From: Pseudomonas xantholysinigenes | GTDB taxonomy: Bacteria; Pseudomonadota; Gammaproteobacteria; Pseudomonadales; Pseudomonadaceae | Length of the DNA: 64,000 nucleotides | Direction of reading: 5' to 3' | NCBI RefSeq assembly: GCF_014268885.2 | Contig: NZ_CP077095.1 | Coordinates: 877,001-941,000 of the forward strand | Shown: positions 51,706 through 60,566 of the stretch, in pieces | How the letters are laid out: each line of letters starts with the position of its first letter | How positions within the stretch are numbered: the first letter of the stretch is position 1 | Notes under the pieces: generated by a model | Database searches by the model: none | What the model was told of the DNA's origin: nothing | The model's input: only the letters and a program-made list of their open reading frames with translations | Position numbers and translations under genes: made by a program

Positions 51706-53397
51706 TCAATGCGCCAAGGTTGGCTGGCTCAGGGCCGGCAGCCCATAGTCGAACTCGGCGAACAGTCGGGCGAAGCGCTTGAGCGACTCCGGCGCGTCCA
51801 TGCGCTCCATGACCACTTCGATGAATACCAGCGTGTCGCAGGCTTCAGCCTCGATCAACGCCACTTCCAGTTGGTCCTCGGTATGCACGGTGAAATGCCG
51901 GGCCCGCTCGCGGGTGTCGAGCACCTTGGGCAACTGGGCATAGCGCCATGGGTTGATGTCGTTGTAGCTGGAGTTCTCGCCGAGGATCAGGCGCTCGATG
52001 GTGTAGCCATCGTTGTTGATCAGGAAAATGATCGGCTTGAGATCGTGGGCCAGGATGGTCGACAGTTCCTGCACGGTCATCTGCAACGAACCGTCGCCGA
52101 TGAACAGCATCTGCCGGCGCTGCGGCTGGGCCAGCAGGGTGCCGAGCAGGGCTGGCAGGGTATAGCCGATCGAGCCCCAGATCGGTTGGGTCAGGTAGGT
52201 CACCCCACGCGGCATGCGCAGGCCGTTGAGACCCGCCGAGGAAGTGCCGCTCTCGGCGATGATCAGCTCGTCGCCACGGATCAGGTGGGCGATGCGCTGC
52301 CAGAAACGCAGCTGGCTCAGCGGGTGTTCAGGCAGCGCGCGGAACGCTGCCGGGCCACTGAACGGTGGCACCTGGCGTGGCGCGGCCTGCATCAGCGGAG
52401 GTTGCTGTACCAAGGTTTCCAGCACCTGGCGCATGCTCACCGCGTTGTAGTGCACCTTGGCCATCGACGCGGCGTAGGGCTGCAGCTGGATCAGCGCGCC
52501 ATCCTGGAATTTCTGCGAGAACAGCGCGGTGCTGACATCGGTGAAACGCGCGCCGATGCTCAGCACGCAGTCGGCCTGCTCGATCGCCTCGCGCACCGCT
52601 GGGGCACTGCCAGCGCCGGCATAGGTGCCGAGGAACAGGTGGTGGGTTTCTGGCAGCATGGCCTTGGCCGGCGGCAGGTTGGCGAACGGCAGCTCGAGGC
52701 GTTCGATCAACTCGAGCACCTGGTCGGTCAGGCCGAAGCGTTCGACGTCGATGTCCACCAGCACCACGGGGTGGCTGGCCTTGGCCAGGCGTTCGCGCAG
52801 CTGGGCCACCACATGTTGCAGCTGGCCCGGCTCGCTGCGGGCTTCGCACAGTTGCAGCGGGGTGTCGGGCACTTCGATGTGCAGGTAGGCGAGGTCCGAC
52901 GGCAGTTGCAGGTACACCGGCCGGCGCTCGCGCAGGCAGGTCTGCAGCACCCGGTCGATCTCCTGCGCGGCGTTTTCAACGGTGATGCGCGCCTGGGCCA
53001 CGGTGAACTGGCGCACGGCAACCATGATGTTGTCGTAGTTGCCGTCGGCCAGGGTGTGGTGCATGAGCGCGCGGTCGATGATCGCGTGCAAAGGCGGCAT
53101 GCCGGAGATCATGACCACCGGGACCCGCTCGGCATAGGCGCCGGCGATGCCGTTCAGGGCGCTCAGGTCGCCGACGCCATAGGTGGTCAGCACGGCGCCG
53201 AAACCTTGGGCGCGGGCATAGCCGTCGGCGGCGTAGGCGGCATTGAGCTCGTTGCAGTTGCCGATGAAGCGCAGGTCCGGCATGACCTCGACTTGTTCAA
53301 GCAAGGTCAGGTTGTAGTCGCCGGGCACGCCGAACAGATGGCGGATACCGAGTTCCTGCAGGCGACGCAGGAGAAAGTCGCCGATGGTCATGTCCAT
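51706..53397 (-). CDS. thiamine-diphosphate 2-oxo acid decarboxylase (IPDC/PDC-like)
   Basis: A 563-residue ThDP-dependent decarboxylase of the indolepyruvate/phenylpyruvate/pyruvate decarboxylase family. The catalytic Glu50 (CNELNAAYAADGYA), His113-His114 pair (LMHHTLADGN), the GDGS...NNDGY cofactor motif (about residues 440-470) and the following Glu (GYTIERLI) are all present, so an active decarboxylase producing an aldehyde is expected. Which 2-oxo acid is used cannot be told. It is on the minus strand upstream-linked to a PaaK-like ligase (46 bp away), so the two may be cotranscribed. Confidence 0.88.
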   Translation of the reverse strand: MDMTIGDFLLRRLQELGIRHLFGVPGDYNLTLLEQVEVMPDLRFIGNCNELNAAYAADGYARAQGFGAVLTTYGVGDLSALNGIAGAYAERVPVVMISGMPPLHAIIDRALMHHTLADGNYDNIMVAVRQFTVAQARITVENAAQEIDRVLQTCLRERRPVYLQLPSDLAYLHIEVPDTPLQLCEARSEPGQLQHVVAQLRERLAKASHPVVLVDIDVERFGLTDQVLELIERLELPFANLPPAKAMLPETHHLFLGTYAGAGSAPAVREAIEQADCVLSIGARFTDVSTALFSQKFQDGALIQLQPYAASMAKVHYNAVSMRQVLETLVQQPPLMQAAPRQVPPFSGPAAFRALPEHPLSQLRFWQRIAHLIRGDELIIAESGTSSAGLNGLRMPRGVTYLTQPIWGSIGYTLPALLGTLLAQPQRRQMLFIGDGSLQMTVQELSTILAHDLKPIIFLINNDGYTIERLILGENSSYNDINPWRYAQLPKVLDTRERARHFTVHTEDQLEVALIEAEACDTLVFIEVVMERMDAPESLKRFARLFAEFDYGLPALSQPTLAH

Positions 53398-53442
53398 GTT
53401 GGAATCAACCTCGTGGGTCCGTTACGGAGGGTTACCGGGCCG

Positions 53443-54789
53443 TCAGCGCGTGCCGCGCAGGTCGAAGACCTTGCCGGCCTTGCCTTCGGAGCGTTTCAGG
53501 GAATGGCAGGGGTTGAGCACGATGCGGGTGCTGATGCCGACATGCACCTTGATCCGGTGGCTCAGTTGCTGGCACGCCGCATGTTGTTCTTCGTTGCTCA
53601 GGCGGCTGTGTTCCGGGCGCAGCTCGACCTGGACGGTGAGGGCGTCGAGGTTGCCTTCGCGGCTGACGTGCAGCTCGTGCACGGGGCTGAAGATGAACAG
53701 GTTCAGCAGCTGTTCCTCGATCTGGCTGGGAAACACGTTGACCCCGCGGATGATCAGCATGTCGTCGCTGCGTCCGGTGATCTTGTCCAGCCGGCGCATG
53801 GCGCGGCCGTTGCCGGGCAGCAGGCGGGTCAAGTCGCGGGTGCGGTAGCGCACCATCGGCAGCGCTTCCTTGCTCAGGGTGGTGAGCACCAGCTCGCCGA
53901 ACTCGCCGTCGGGCAGCACTTCGCCGGTTACCGGGTCGATGATTTCCGGGTAGAAGTGATCTTCCCAGAGCGTCGGGCCGTCCTTGGTGTCCAGGTGTTC
54001 CATGGCCACGCCTGGGCCCATGACTTCCGACAGGCCGTAGATGTCCAGGGCCTGGATGCCCAGGCGTTGCTCCAGCTCGCCGCGCATCTGCTGGCCCCAC
54101 GGCTCGGCGCCGAAAATCCCTACCCGCAACGACAACGCGCGTGGGTCCAGGCCCTGGCGTTCGATCTCTTCGGCGATGTTGAGCATGTACGACGGCGTGA
54201 CCATGATGATGTCGGGCTGGAAGTCGCGGATCAGCTGGACTTGTTTCTCGGTCTGGCCGCCGGACATCGGGATCACCGTGCAGCCGAGCTTCTCGGCGCC
54301 GTAGTGCGCGCCCAGGCCACCGGTGAACAGGCCGTAGCCGTAGGCGATGTGGATGCGGTCGCCACGCTGGCCGCCGGCGGCGCGGATCGAGCGGGCTACC
54401 AGCGACGACCAGACATCGATGTCATGCCGGGTGTAGCCGACCACGGTGGGTTTGCCGGTGGTGCCGCTGGAGGCGTGCAGGCGCACCACCTGGTCCATGG
54501 GCACGGCGAACAGGCCGAACGGATAGTGTTCGCGCAGCTCGGCCTTGCTGGTCAGGGGGAAGCGGGCCAGGTCTTCCAGGTTGTTCATGTCCTTGGGGTG
54601 GATCCCCAGGGCCTGGAACTGCTCGCGGTACCAGGGCACGTTGGCGTAGGCGTGCTCCAGGGTGACGCGCAGGCGTTGCAGTTGATGGGCGCGCAGCTGG
54701 TCGACGCTGGCGTGTTCGAAGCGGTCGTCGACCGGCTCGGCGAAGGCGGCGGACGAGGTGCTGTGCAAGGGCATCGATGGGATGGGCAT
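53443..54789 (-). CDS. phenylacetate-CoA ligase-like AMP-forming enzyme
   Basis: A 448-residue acid-CoA ligase of the PaaK family. LHASSGTTGKPTVVGYT (about residues 103-119) is the P-loop-like motif, IYGLSEVMGPGVAMEH (about 249-264) the adenine site, and RGVNVFPSQIEE (about 362-373) and KAGKVFDLRGTR the C-terminal lid with the Lys. PaaK-type enzymes activate phenylacetate or other arylacetates and short aliphatic acids. The start lies 141 bp upstream of the acyl-CoA dehydrogenase stop on the same strand. The substrate is likely the acid formed after the decarboxylase step or a related acid, an inference. Confidence 0.88.
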   Translation of the reverse strand: MPIPSMPLHSTSSAAFAEPVDDRFEHASVDQLRAHQLQRLRVTLEHAYANVPWYREQFQALGIHPKDMNNLEDLARFPLTSKAELREHYPFGLFAVPMDQVVRLHASSGTTGKPTVVGYTRHDIDVWSSLVARSIRAAGGQRGDRIHIAYGYGLFTGGLGAHYGAEKLGCTVIPMSGGQTEKQVQLIRDFQPDIIMVTPSYMLNIAEEIERQGLDPRALSLRVGIFGAEPWGQQMRGELEQRLGIQALDIYGLSEVMGPGVAMEHLDTKDGPTLWEDHFYPEIIDPVTGEVLPDGEFGELVLTTLSKEALPMVRYRTRDLTRLLPGNGRAMRRLDKITGRSDDMLIIRGVNVFPSQIEEQLLNLFIFSPVHELHVSREGNLDALTVQVELRPEHSRLSNEEQHAACQQLSHRIKVHVGISTRIVLNPCHSLKRSEGKAGKVFDLRGTR

Positions 54790-54930
54790 CGGGTCTGCTC
54801 TCTTTGTGTTGGGCGCAATGGAAGGCAGGCAAAGCCCCAGTGCCGGGCCACGCCAGGCCCACCCCGGAAGGGGCGCACCTGGCGTGCCGGCAGGGCATGA
54901 AAGGGCTTGCGGGCTGCGGTCTCGACCGTT

Positions 54931-56073
54931 TCAGACGGCCTGTGTCAGGCGCAGCAGCTGGTTGAAGATGTTCTTCTGGTGCATCTCTTCGGTGCCGCCG
55001 ACGCTGGCGAAACCGAGGGCATCCTTGACCAGGTTGGCGACGTCGCCTTCGTGGTAGCCCAGGCTGCCGTACAGCTTGAGCAGGCTGATGGCGCTGTTGA
55101 TGAAGTCCTGCGCGGCGCCGAGCTTGGCGATCGAGCAGTTCATCAGGGCCTGGGGTTGGTCGTTGAGCAACTGGTCGAGGGCGGCATAGGCCATCCAGCG
55201 GTTGCGTTCGATGCCCATGGCCAGGTCGACCAGGCGCTTCTGCACGTACTGGTGGTTGTCGATGGTGCTGTTGAAGCTTTCGCGCTTGGCCGCGTACTGC
55301 ATGGCCTCGGCGAGGAACGGCGTGGGCAGGTTGGCCGCCACCAGGCCGTAGTACAGGCGGCCCAGGGAAATGATTTTGATCAGCTGCTGCAGGCCACGGC
55401 CGGGTTCGCCAAGCACTTGGCTGGTTGGCACGTGCAGGTTGTCGAAGTGCAGAGGGCCGGTCGGCAGGTGCTTGTTGCCGAGCTTGTCGTCAGGCTGGCC
55501 GCGGGTCAGGCCCGGGGTGTCCTTGTCGATCATCACCAGGGCGATATTGGCCTTGGCGTCGGTGTCCAGCTTGGTGACGATCAGCATGAAGTCGGCCACG
55601 GGGGCGTGGGCGATGTTGAACTTGCTGCCGTTGAGGCGGTAGCCATCTGCGGTCGGGGTCAGCAGGCTGTGGATGCTGCGCACGTCGGTGCCGGTGCCGG
55701 GTTCGGCAATGCCGGTGGCACTCAGGGCGCCATTGAGGATCGCGGTGAGGTAGCGGTCCTTCTGTTCGTCGTTGCCGTACAGCATCAGGGCGCGGACCAT
55801 GCCGGCCTGGGCGATCACCGAGAGCAGCAGTTCGGGGGTGCGGATCGACGAGGCCAGGCCTTCGAGGGCGGCGGTGAAGCCCCACCAGTCCTCGCCCAGG
55901 CCACCATGGCTGGCGGGGATGACCAATTGCCAGAGGCCAGCATCGCACAGGCGTTGCCAGCCGTAATGATCGAAACCAGGTTCGGCGCTGCGGCGGGCTT
56001 CGGCCAGCTCGGCGCCGATGGCGCGGTATTTCACCAGCAGTTCATGTTGCTGGGGCGTCCAGGAAAATTTCAT
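54931..56073 (-). CDS. acyl-CoA dehydrogenase-like flavoprotein lacking the usual catalytic Glu
   Basis: A 380-residue FAD-dependent acyl-CoA dehydrogenase fold. Conserved segments include SATGIAEPGTGTDVRSI (flavin site, about residues 135-151) and GSLGYHEGDVANLVKDALGF near the C-terminus. The motif that is Y-E-G-T in MCAD/SCAD-type enzymes reads V-G-G-T here (first Gly about residue 358), so the classical catalytic base is missing. It may use a Glu at another site, as some family members do. It is in the leftward gene set with the ligase and thioesterase. A C-H oxidation step on a CoA thioester is inferred. Confidence 0.85.
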   Translation of the reverse strand: MKFSWTPQQHELLVKYRAIGAELAEARRSAEPGFDHYGWQRLCDAGLWQLVIPASHGGLGEDWWGFTAALEGLASSIRTPELLLSVIAQAGMVRALMLYGNDEQKDRYLTAILNGALSATGIAEPGTGTDVRSIHSLLTPTADGYRLNGSKFNIAHAPVADFMLIVTKLDTDAKANIALVMIDKDTPGLTRGQPDDKLGNKHLPTGPLHFDNLHVPTSQVLGEPGRGLQQLIKIISLGRLYYGLVAANLPTPFLAEAMQYAAKRESFNSTIDNHQYVQKRLVDLAMGIERNRWMAYAALDQLLNDQPQALMNCSIAKLGAAQDFINSAISLLKLYGSLGYHEGDVANLVKDALGFASVGGTEEMHQKNIFNQLLRLTQAV

Positions 56074-56145
56074 CGCGAGAGTTCCTTTGCAGTCTGCTCG
56101 CCGGCCGCCAGGCGCCCGGCGAAACCATCATCCCTGAGCCCGGGC

Positions 56146-56559
56146 TCAGCCTTCCTGGAATGCCAGGACCTGGTCCTTGAACGCTTGCGGTACAGGCACG
56201 GTGGCCTGTTTGTCGTAGTCGAACATCACGTGGTACGACTTGGCCTTGGCGACGATTTCCTTGCTGTCGTCCGAGCGGCGCATGATGTGCTCGATCTCGA
56301 AGCTCTTGGTGCCGAACTTGACCACCGAGCTGGTGACCACCAGGGTTTCGCCGTACATGGCCTGGGCCACGTAGTCGCACTCGCTGCGCACCATGATGTG
56401 CGGCAGTTTTTCGCGCTTGGGCAGGTTCAGCAGGTCGTGCATGTAGCACAGGTAGGCGTGCTGCATGTAGTCGTAATAAATCGGGCTGCTGACATGGCCC
56501 ATGGAGTCGGTGTCGCGGTATTTGATTTCAATGACGGTGTCAAAACCCTTGGTGCTCAT
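56146..56559 (-). CDS. 4HBT-family (YbgC-like) acyl-CoA thioesterase
   Basis: A 137-residue hot-dog-fold thioesterase. RDTDSMGHVSSPIYYDYM (about residues 15-32) carries the family catalytic Asp (Asp18) followed by GH, where YbgC-type enzymes have DxxGHVN; here Ser replaces the Asn. It would hydrolyse an acyl-CoA, perhaps as a release valve for the nearby ligase and dehydrogenase. ATG 56559 follows AAGGAC on the minus strand. It is the first gene of the leftward set, and its promoter should lie in the 56.56-57.06 kb region. Confidence 0.88.
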   Translation of the reverse strand: MSTKGFDTVIEIKYRDTDSMGHVSSPIYYDYMQHAYLCYMHDLLNLPKREKLPHIMVRSECDYVAQAMYGETLVVTSSVVKFGTKSFEIEHIMRRSDDSKEIVAKAKSYHVMFDYDKQATVPVPQAFKDQVLAFQEG

Positions 56560-57063
56560 TGTGAACGTCCTTTTATATGAGGGTGGAGAGAGAGTTGTCA
56601 TTATCTTGAAACTTTTTTGTCTCATGTCAGTGCCGGTGAAGTGCGACTGAAATATAAAGTTTCAAAGTGTTTTAAATCCTAAGCAGCTTGCCCGGCGATG
56701 GCTACTCGCATTCTTATAACTGACTGTTGTGCTCTGTTATATGGGCGCTGTGGGCCACGAAATACGCGGTCTTGCGGGGTTTTTTCGAGGCGCGTCACGG
56801 CCTGCCTGCGCGCTGCGACGATCGGGCGCAGGGAAATTTAAAATGAATTGGGAAAAGCTCGCGTTTTCACCGTGGCGACGAGTATCGCCACTGTTTATTT
56901 AGCGCGAATTGAAAATGCGAGTTTATATTCAGTGGGGCTGGATGAGGGCCCTGTTATTAGGCTGGATTGAATGCGAGTAGTTGAGTTGTATACATTCTTT
57001 TAGCATGTCGAAGAGCGTGCCCAGCTGCGAGCGGGCACTGTTGTCGCAAGGAGTGCTTTCGAT
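56560..57063. other. 504-bp AT-rich divergent control region
   Basis: No convincing gene. It is much richer in A+T than its flanks and separates the leftward thioesterase-led set from the rightward SDR-lyase pair. It contains an inverted pair TTGAAACTTT (56606-56615) and AAAGTTTCAA (56656-56665), which is a candidate regulator site, and a good AAGGAG (57047-57052) before the SDR start. Confidence 0.65.
56606..56665. promoter_or_regulatory. candidate operator pair TTGAAACTTT/AAAGTTTCAA
   Basis: Two perfect 10-bp inverted half-sites, one 47 bp upstream of the thioesterase start, are centred 50 bp apart (about five helical turns). They flank AT-rich sequence where a promoter is expected. A regulator such as the TetR protein encoded at 58744-59415 could bind them; this is not shown. 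Confidence 0.4.
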
Positions 57064-57804
57064 ATGTTGGAACAAACCAAGGTGGCGGTGGTGACCGGTG
57101 CCGCCAGTGGCATTGGTGCGGCGACCGCCCGCCTGCTGGCCGCCGATGGCTACCGGGTGGCGTGCCTGGACCTGGATGCCCAGGGCCTGGCCGCGACCCT
57201 TGACGCCATTGGCGCGCAGCATCGGCATTATTGCCTGGACCTATGTGACGAACAGGCCGTGGCGCAGGCGTTCAGCGACATCGAACGCGTGTTCGGCCGT
57301 GTCGATGCGCTGGCCACCTGTGCCGGCGTGGTCGACACCAGCGCCTTCGACGCCTTGAGCGTGGCGCGCCTGCGCCAGTTGCTCGACATCAACCTGATCG
57401 GCACCTTCAGCGTGGTCCAGCAGGCCGTGCGGCTGATGCCCGCTGGTGGGCGCATCTGCACCGTGGCCAGTGTCGCCGGCATCCGCGGCGGCGGCCTGGC
57501 CGGTACGCTGGGCTACGCCACCAGCAAAGGCGCGGTGATCACCCTGAGCAAAGGCCTGGCCCGTGAACTGGGGCCGCGCGGCATCAATGTCAACTGCGTG
57601 GCCCCGGCAGTGATCCGCACGCCGATGCTCGACGACACCACCCGGGTCGCCGGCAAGCTCGAGCAACTGCATGGCATGACAGCCCTGCGCCGCGAAGGCA
57701 GCGCCGAGGAGGCCGCCGAGGTGATCGGCTGGCTGCTGTCGGGTAAGTCGTCGTTCGTCAGTGGCACCACCATCGCCGTCGACGGCGGTTTGGCGATGCT
57801 CTAG
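57064..57804 (+). CDS. SDR family oxidoreductase
   Basis: A 246-residue classical SDR. TGAASGIGAATARLLA (about residues 12-27), a truncated NAG-like CAGVVD (about 83-88), ASVAG and YATSKGAVI (Tyr and Lys about 151-155), and TTIAVDGG near the end indicate an active dehydrogenase. ATG 57064 follows AAGGAG. It is followed 46 bp later by the HpcH/HpaI-type lyase gene on the same strand. It probably acts on a 3-hydroxyacyl-CoA or alcohol intermediate of the unknown pathway. Confidence 0.9.
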   Translation: MLEQTKVAVVTGAASGIGAATARLLAADGYRVACLDLDAQGLAATLDAIGAQHRHYCLDLCDEQAVAQAFSDIERVFGRVDALATCAGVVDTSAFDALSVARLRQLLDINLIGTFSVVQQAVRLMPAGGRICTVASVAGIRGGGLAGTLGYATSKGAVITLSKGLARELGPRGINVNCVAPAVIRTPMLDDTTRVAGKLEQLHGMTALRREGSAEEAAEVIGWLLSGKSSFVSGTTIAVDGGLAML

Positions 57805-57849
57805 CGCTGCCACGCATTCCCCTCTTTATCTCTACTACAGGACGTCATC

Positions 57850-58764
57850 ATGGCTGTTTCCAAGGACAATCCCCTGGCGCTTTGCCGCACCTTCCTTTTT
57901 ATTCCCGGCGCCGACCAGGCTGCTTTGCTCGATGCATTGAACGGCGACGGCGACGTGCTGGTGCAGGAGCTGGAAGACTTCACCCCGCCTGAGCGACGCG
58001 CCGAGGCGCGCCAGATCGCCGCGGGCGTCATGCAGCACTGGCGTGAATGCGGGCGCATTGCCTCGGTGCGCATCAACCCGTTCGAGACCTGCGGCCTGGA
58101 AGACCTCGAGGCGGTGATGGCGGCGCGTCCGCAAGTGGTGATGATGTCCAAGGTCGAGTCGCGCGAGCAAATGGCCCTGCTGGACTGGCACATCACCCGC
58201 CTGGAAGGCCAGTACGGCATCACCCCAGGTTCGACCCTGATCGTGCCGAACATCGAAACGGCCCTGGGCGTAGTCCGGGCTATCGAGATCGCCCATGCCA
58301 CCCCGCGCATCAAGGCGATGCTGGTGGCCACCGAGGACATGGTCGCCGATCTGGGCGCCGGCCGCAGCCGCGCCGGCACCGAGTTGTTCTACCCACGCTC
58401 GCGCTTTCTGCTCGAGTGCGCGGCGGCGGGCGTGCTGGCGATCGACTCGCCCTACACCTTCGCCGACGATGAAGGTGCCGAGGCGGACATGCAATTCGCC
58501 CGTTCCATCGGCTACCAGGCCAAGGGCGTGGTCAACCCGGCGCATGTCGCCGTGGCCAATCGCTACCTGACCCCGACGGCCGCCGAGGCCGAGCTGGCGC
58601 AACGCCAGATCGACGCCTTCGAGCACGCTACCCGCTCGGGTAGCGTGCGCGCCGAGGTCGATGGCCTGGTGGTGGAAGTGCCTAGCTACCTGCAGTCGCG
58701 CCGGCTGCTCGAGCGCTACCGGCAGCTCTTGCAGGTCCAGGCGTCACGCGGCACCCAGGTGTGA
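57850..58764 (+). CDS. HpcH/HpaI aldolase/CitE-family CoA-ester lyase
   Basis: A 304-residue TIM-barrel lyase of the CitE/malyl-CoA lyase type. FIPGADQAALLDAL at the start, QELEDFTPPERRAEAR (about residues 38-53), SKVESREQM, LIVPNIETALGVVRA (Glu metal ligand, about 133-147) and AIDSPYTFADDEGAEAD (Asp metal ligand, about 197-213) are conserved. The enzyme would cleave a (hydroxyacyl)-CoA such as citramalyl-, malyl- or related CoA ester to a smaller acyl-CoA and an oxo acid. The substrate is unknown. The 3' end overlaps the convergent TetR gene by 21 bp. Confidence 0.87.
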   Translation: MAVSKDNPLALCRTFLFIPGADQAALLDALNGDGDVLVQELEDFTPPERRAEARQIAAGVMQHWRECGRIASVRINPFETCGLEDLEAVMAARPQVVMMSKVESREQMALLDWHITRLEGQYGITPGSTLIVPNIETALGVVRAIEIAHATPRIKAMLVATEDMVADLGAGRSRAGTELFYPRSRFLLECAAAGVLAIDSPYTFADDEGAEADMQFARSIGYQAKGVVNPAHVAVANRYLTPTAAEAELAQRQIDAFEHATRSGSVRAEVDGLVVEVPSYLQSRRLLERYRQLLQVQASRGTQV

Positions 58765-59415
58765 ATGGGTGACAACACCCTTGGCCAGGTAACCGGCCTG
58801 GGTGAAGCTGCTGTGCGGACTGGCGCACAGCAGCCCGGTCACCGAACAGCAGATCGCGTCTTCGATGCCGGCCTGGCTGATCTGCGGCGCGTCCAGGGTG
58901 TAAGCCTTAACCATCGACATGATCATCTGCGCGGTCAGCCAGGCGGCTGATTGCAGGTTGCCCTGGGTCAGACGCCAGCGTTGCAGCAGGCATTCCATCG
59001 AATGGGTAATACGTGCCTGGTGCTCGCTGCTGCCAATGCTGAGGAAGGCGAAGTCCTTGTCCAGCATGCGGTGCAGCTCGGGCTCCTGCAGGTGCAGTTG
59101 CAGCAGGCCACGCACCAGCAGGGTGATGTGGCTTGGCAGGTCGGCCACATCCTGGCGTCCGGCGACGTCAAGGATGATCTGGTTCACCGCCTGGGCGTGG
59201 CGCTCGTAAAGGGCGGCGATCAACGCGTCCTTGTTGGGGAAATACTGGTAGACCGAACCGACACTGACGCCGGCGCGTTCCGCGACCAGGTTGGTGTTGG
59301 TTCCCGCATAGCCGTGCTTGACCACCACCGTGGCGGTGGTCTTCAGGATGGTCTCGACCATCATCCTGGAACGGGCTTGCGTGGGGACTTTGCGAGGAAG
59401 TTGAGCGTGTTTCAC
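58744..59415 (-). CDS. TetR-family transcriptional repressor
   Basis: A 223-residue TetR-type regulator. The N-terminal HTH (VETILKTTATVVVKHGYAGTNTNLVAERAGVSVGSVYQYFPNKDALIAAL, about residues 20-69) is clear, followed by an effector domain with helical segments. Being at the end of the 51.7-59.4 kb set, it is the likely regulator of the CoA-ester genes, perhaps responding to an acyl-CoA. ATG 59415 is the start. Its stop is inside the tail of the lyase gene on the other strand. Confidence 0.88.
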   Translation of the reverse strand: MKHAQLPRKVPTQARSRMMVETILKTTATVVVKHGYAGTNTNLVAERAGVSVGSVYQYFPNKDALIAALYERHAQAVNQIILDVAGRQDVADLPSHITLLVRGLLQLHLQEPELHRMLDKDFAFLSIGSSEHQARITHSMECLLQRWRLTQGNLQSAAWLTAQMIMSMVKAYTLDAPQISQAGIEDAICCSVTGLLCASPHSSFTQAGYLAKGVVTHSHLGAA

Positions 59416-59711
59416 GAATGACTCCAGAGTTTACCTGTATGCATTTGTGAGAAAGACTGCCAGCCAGACCTTGGGGCTCCGATCCTGGAGGTTTCTCCCT
59501 GATTGCTTTTGAGCCGGCAGTGTTTCTCCCCCGCAAAATGGGCCCCGCAGGGCAAATTTCAGCGGGAGATGACACTAATGTCTGGTGTGGCCGTTCAAAT
59601 GCGATAGGGATTCTTGGCCCTGGCGCAACATTGGAAAATGCTCTGGTGTGCACTTTATAGTTAGCGATAGGGTCAGCTATCGATTGCTCAAACCCCGTAA
59701 AACCGGGAAGA
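59416..59711. other. 296-bp gap between TetR gene and SDR
   Basis: No gene is seen. It is more AT-rich around 59630-59710. It should contain the TetR-gene promoter, since that gene reads leftward from 59415. Confidence 0.5.
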
Positions 59712-60524
59712 TCAAAGCGTTACGTCGAGGCCGAAACGCTTCATCAAGACTTTTTGCAGCATGCCGCCGGGCAGCCAGCGGGCCATCCAGGGCAGCGCAC
59801 GGCTGCCATTGCCCAGGCGTAACAGGTCCGGCACGCGATTGCGTTGTAGTGCCTTGAGCACTTGGTGGGCAAAATCCGTGGCCGGTGTCGGTCGATCCTG
59901 CGAGGCGCGAGCACGGGCGCGGATGCCTTCGCGCAGGGGCCACCAGGGTGAGTCCTCGGCAATCAGCAGCTCGGCCTCGCGCCCGGCATTGCTGGCGAAC
60001 TGCGAGGCGATCGCCCCCGGCTGCACCTCCATGACGCGGATGCCGAACGGCGCCAGCTCCAGGCGCAGCGCATCGCTCAGGGCATGCACCGCGGCCTTGG
60101 AGGCGCAATAAGCACCGGCGAAGGGGGTGACCAGCACGCCCGAGACACTGCCGATGTTCACCACCACGCCGCGGTTGTGGCGCAGTAAGGGAAACAATGC
60201 ACGGGTGACAGCCACCGGGGCGAACACGTTGGTTTCGAATTGCCGGCGCAGGGCGTCGGCACCACCGTCGAGCAACGGGCCCATGGCTCCGTAGCCGGCG
60301 TTGTTGATCAGGATATCCAGGCGTTCCAGTTCGTTGGCCAGTCGGGCGAGGCCGTGGGCATCGTTGACGTCCAGTTGCCGGGCATGGAAGCCGGCGGCGG
60401 CCAGGCGTTCGACATCTTCAGGCTTGCGGGCGGTGGCCCAGACTTCATGGCCGGCCTCGTGGAAGGCGTCGGCCAGGGCGCGGCCGATACCGCTGGAACA
60501 ACCGGTGATGAGGACGGTGGGCAT
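59712..60524 (-). CDS. SDR family oxidoreductase
   Basis: A 270-residue classical short-chain dehydrogenase. MPTVLITGCSSGIGRALADAF (cofactor loop residues 8-14), LINNAGYGAMGPLLDG (about 75-90), NIGSVSG and YCASKAAVHALSDAL (Tyr and Lys about 144-148) are conserved. It belongs to the group that includes retinol-dehydrogenase-like and oxidoreductases of unknown substrate. The start ATG 60524 gives the loop its normal distance. A large REP-type inverted repeat lies upstream. Confidence 0.9.
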   Translation of the reverse strand: MPTVLITGCSSGIGRALADAFHEAGHEVWATARKPEDVERLAAAGFHARQLDVNDAHGLARLANELERLDILINNAGYGAMGPLLDGGADALRRQFETNVFAPVAVTRALFPLLRHNRGVVVNIGSVSGVLVTPFAGAYCASKAAVHALSDALRLELAPFGIRVMEVQPGAIASQFASNAGREAELLIAEDSPWWPLREGIRARARASQDRPTPATDFAHQVLKALQRNRVPDLLRLGNGSRALPWMARWLPGGMLQKVLMKRFGLDVTL

Positions 60525-60566
60525 AGAGAGGGCCTGTGGTCTGGAGGTTGTGATAGCGCCTGTCCT

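Noticed and set aside
51631-54900. A 1089-codon plus-strand frame antisense to the decarboxylase and ligase genes
   Set aside because: Both minus-strand genes have full catalytic motifs. The plus-strand frame has no motif and crosses two genes and the gap between them.
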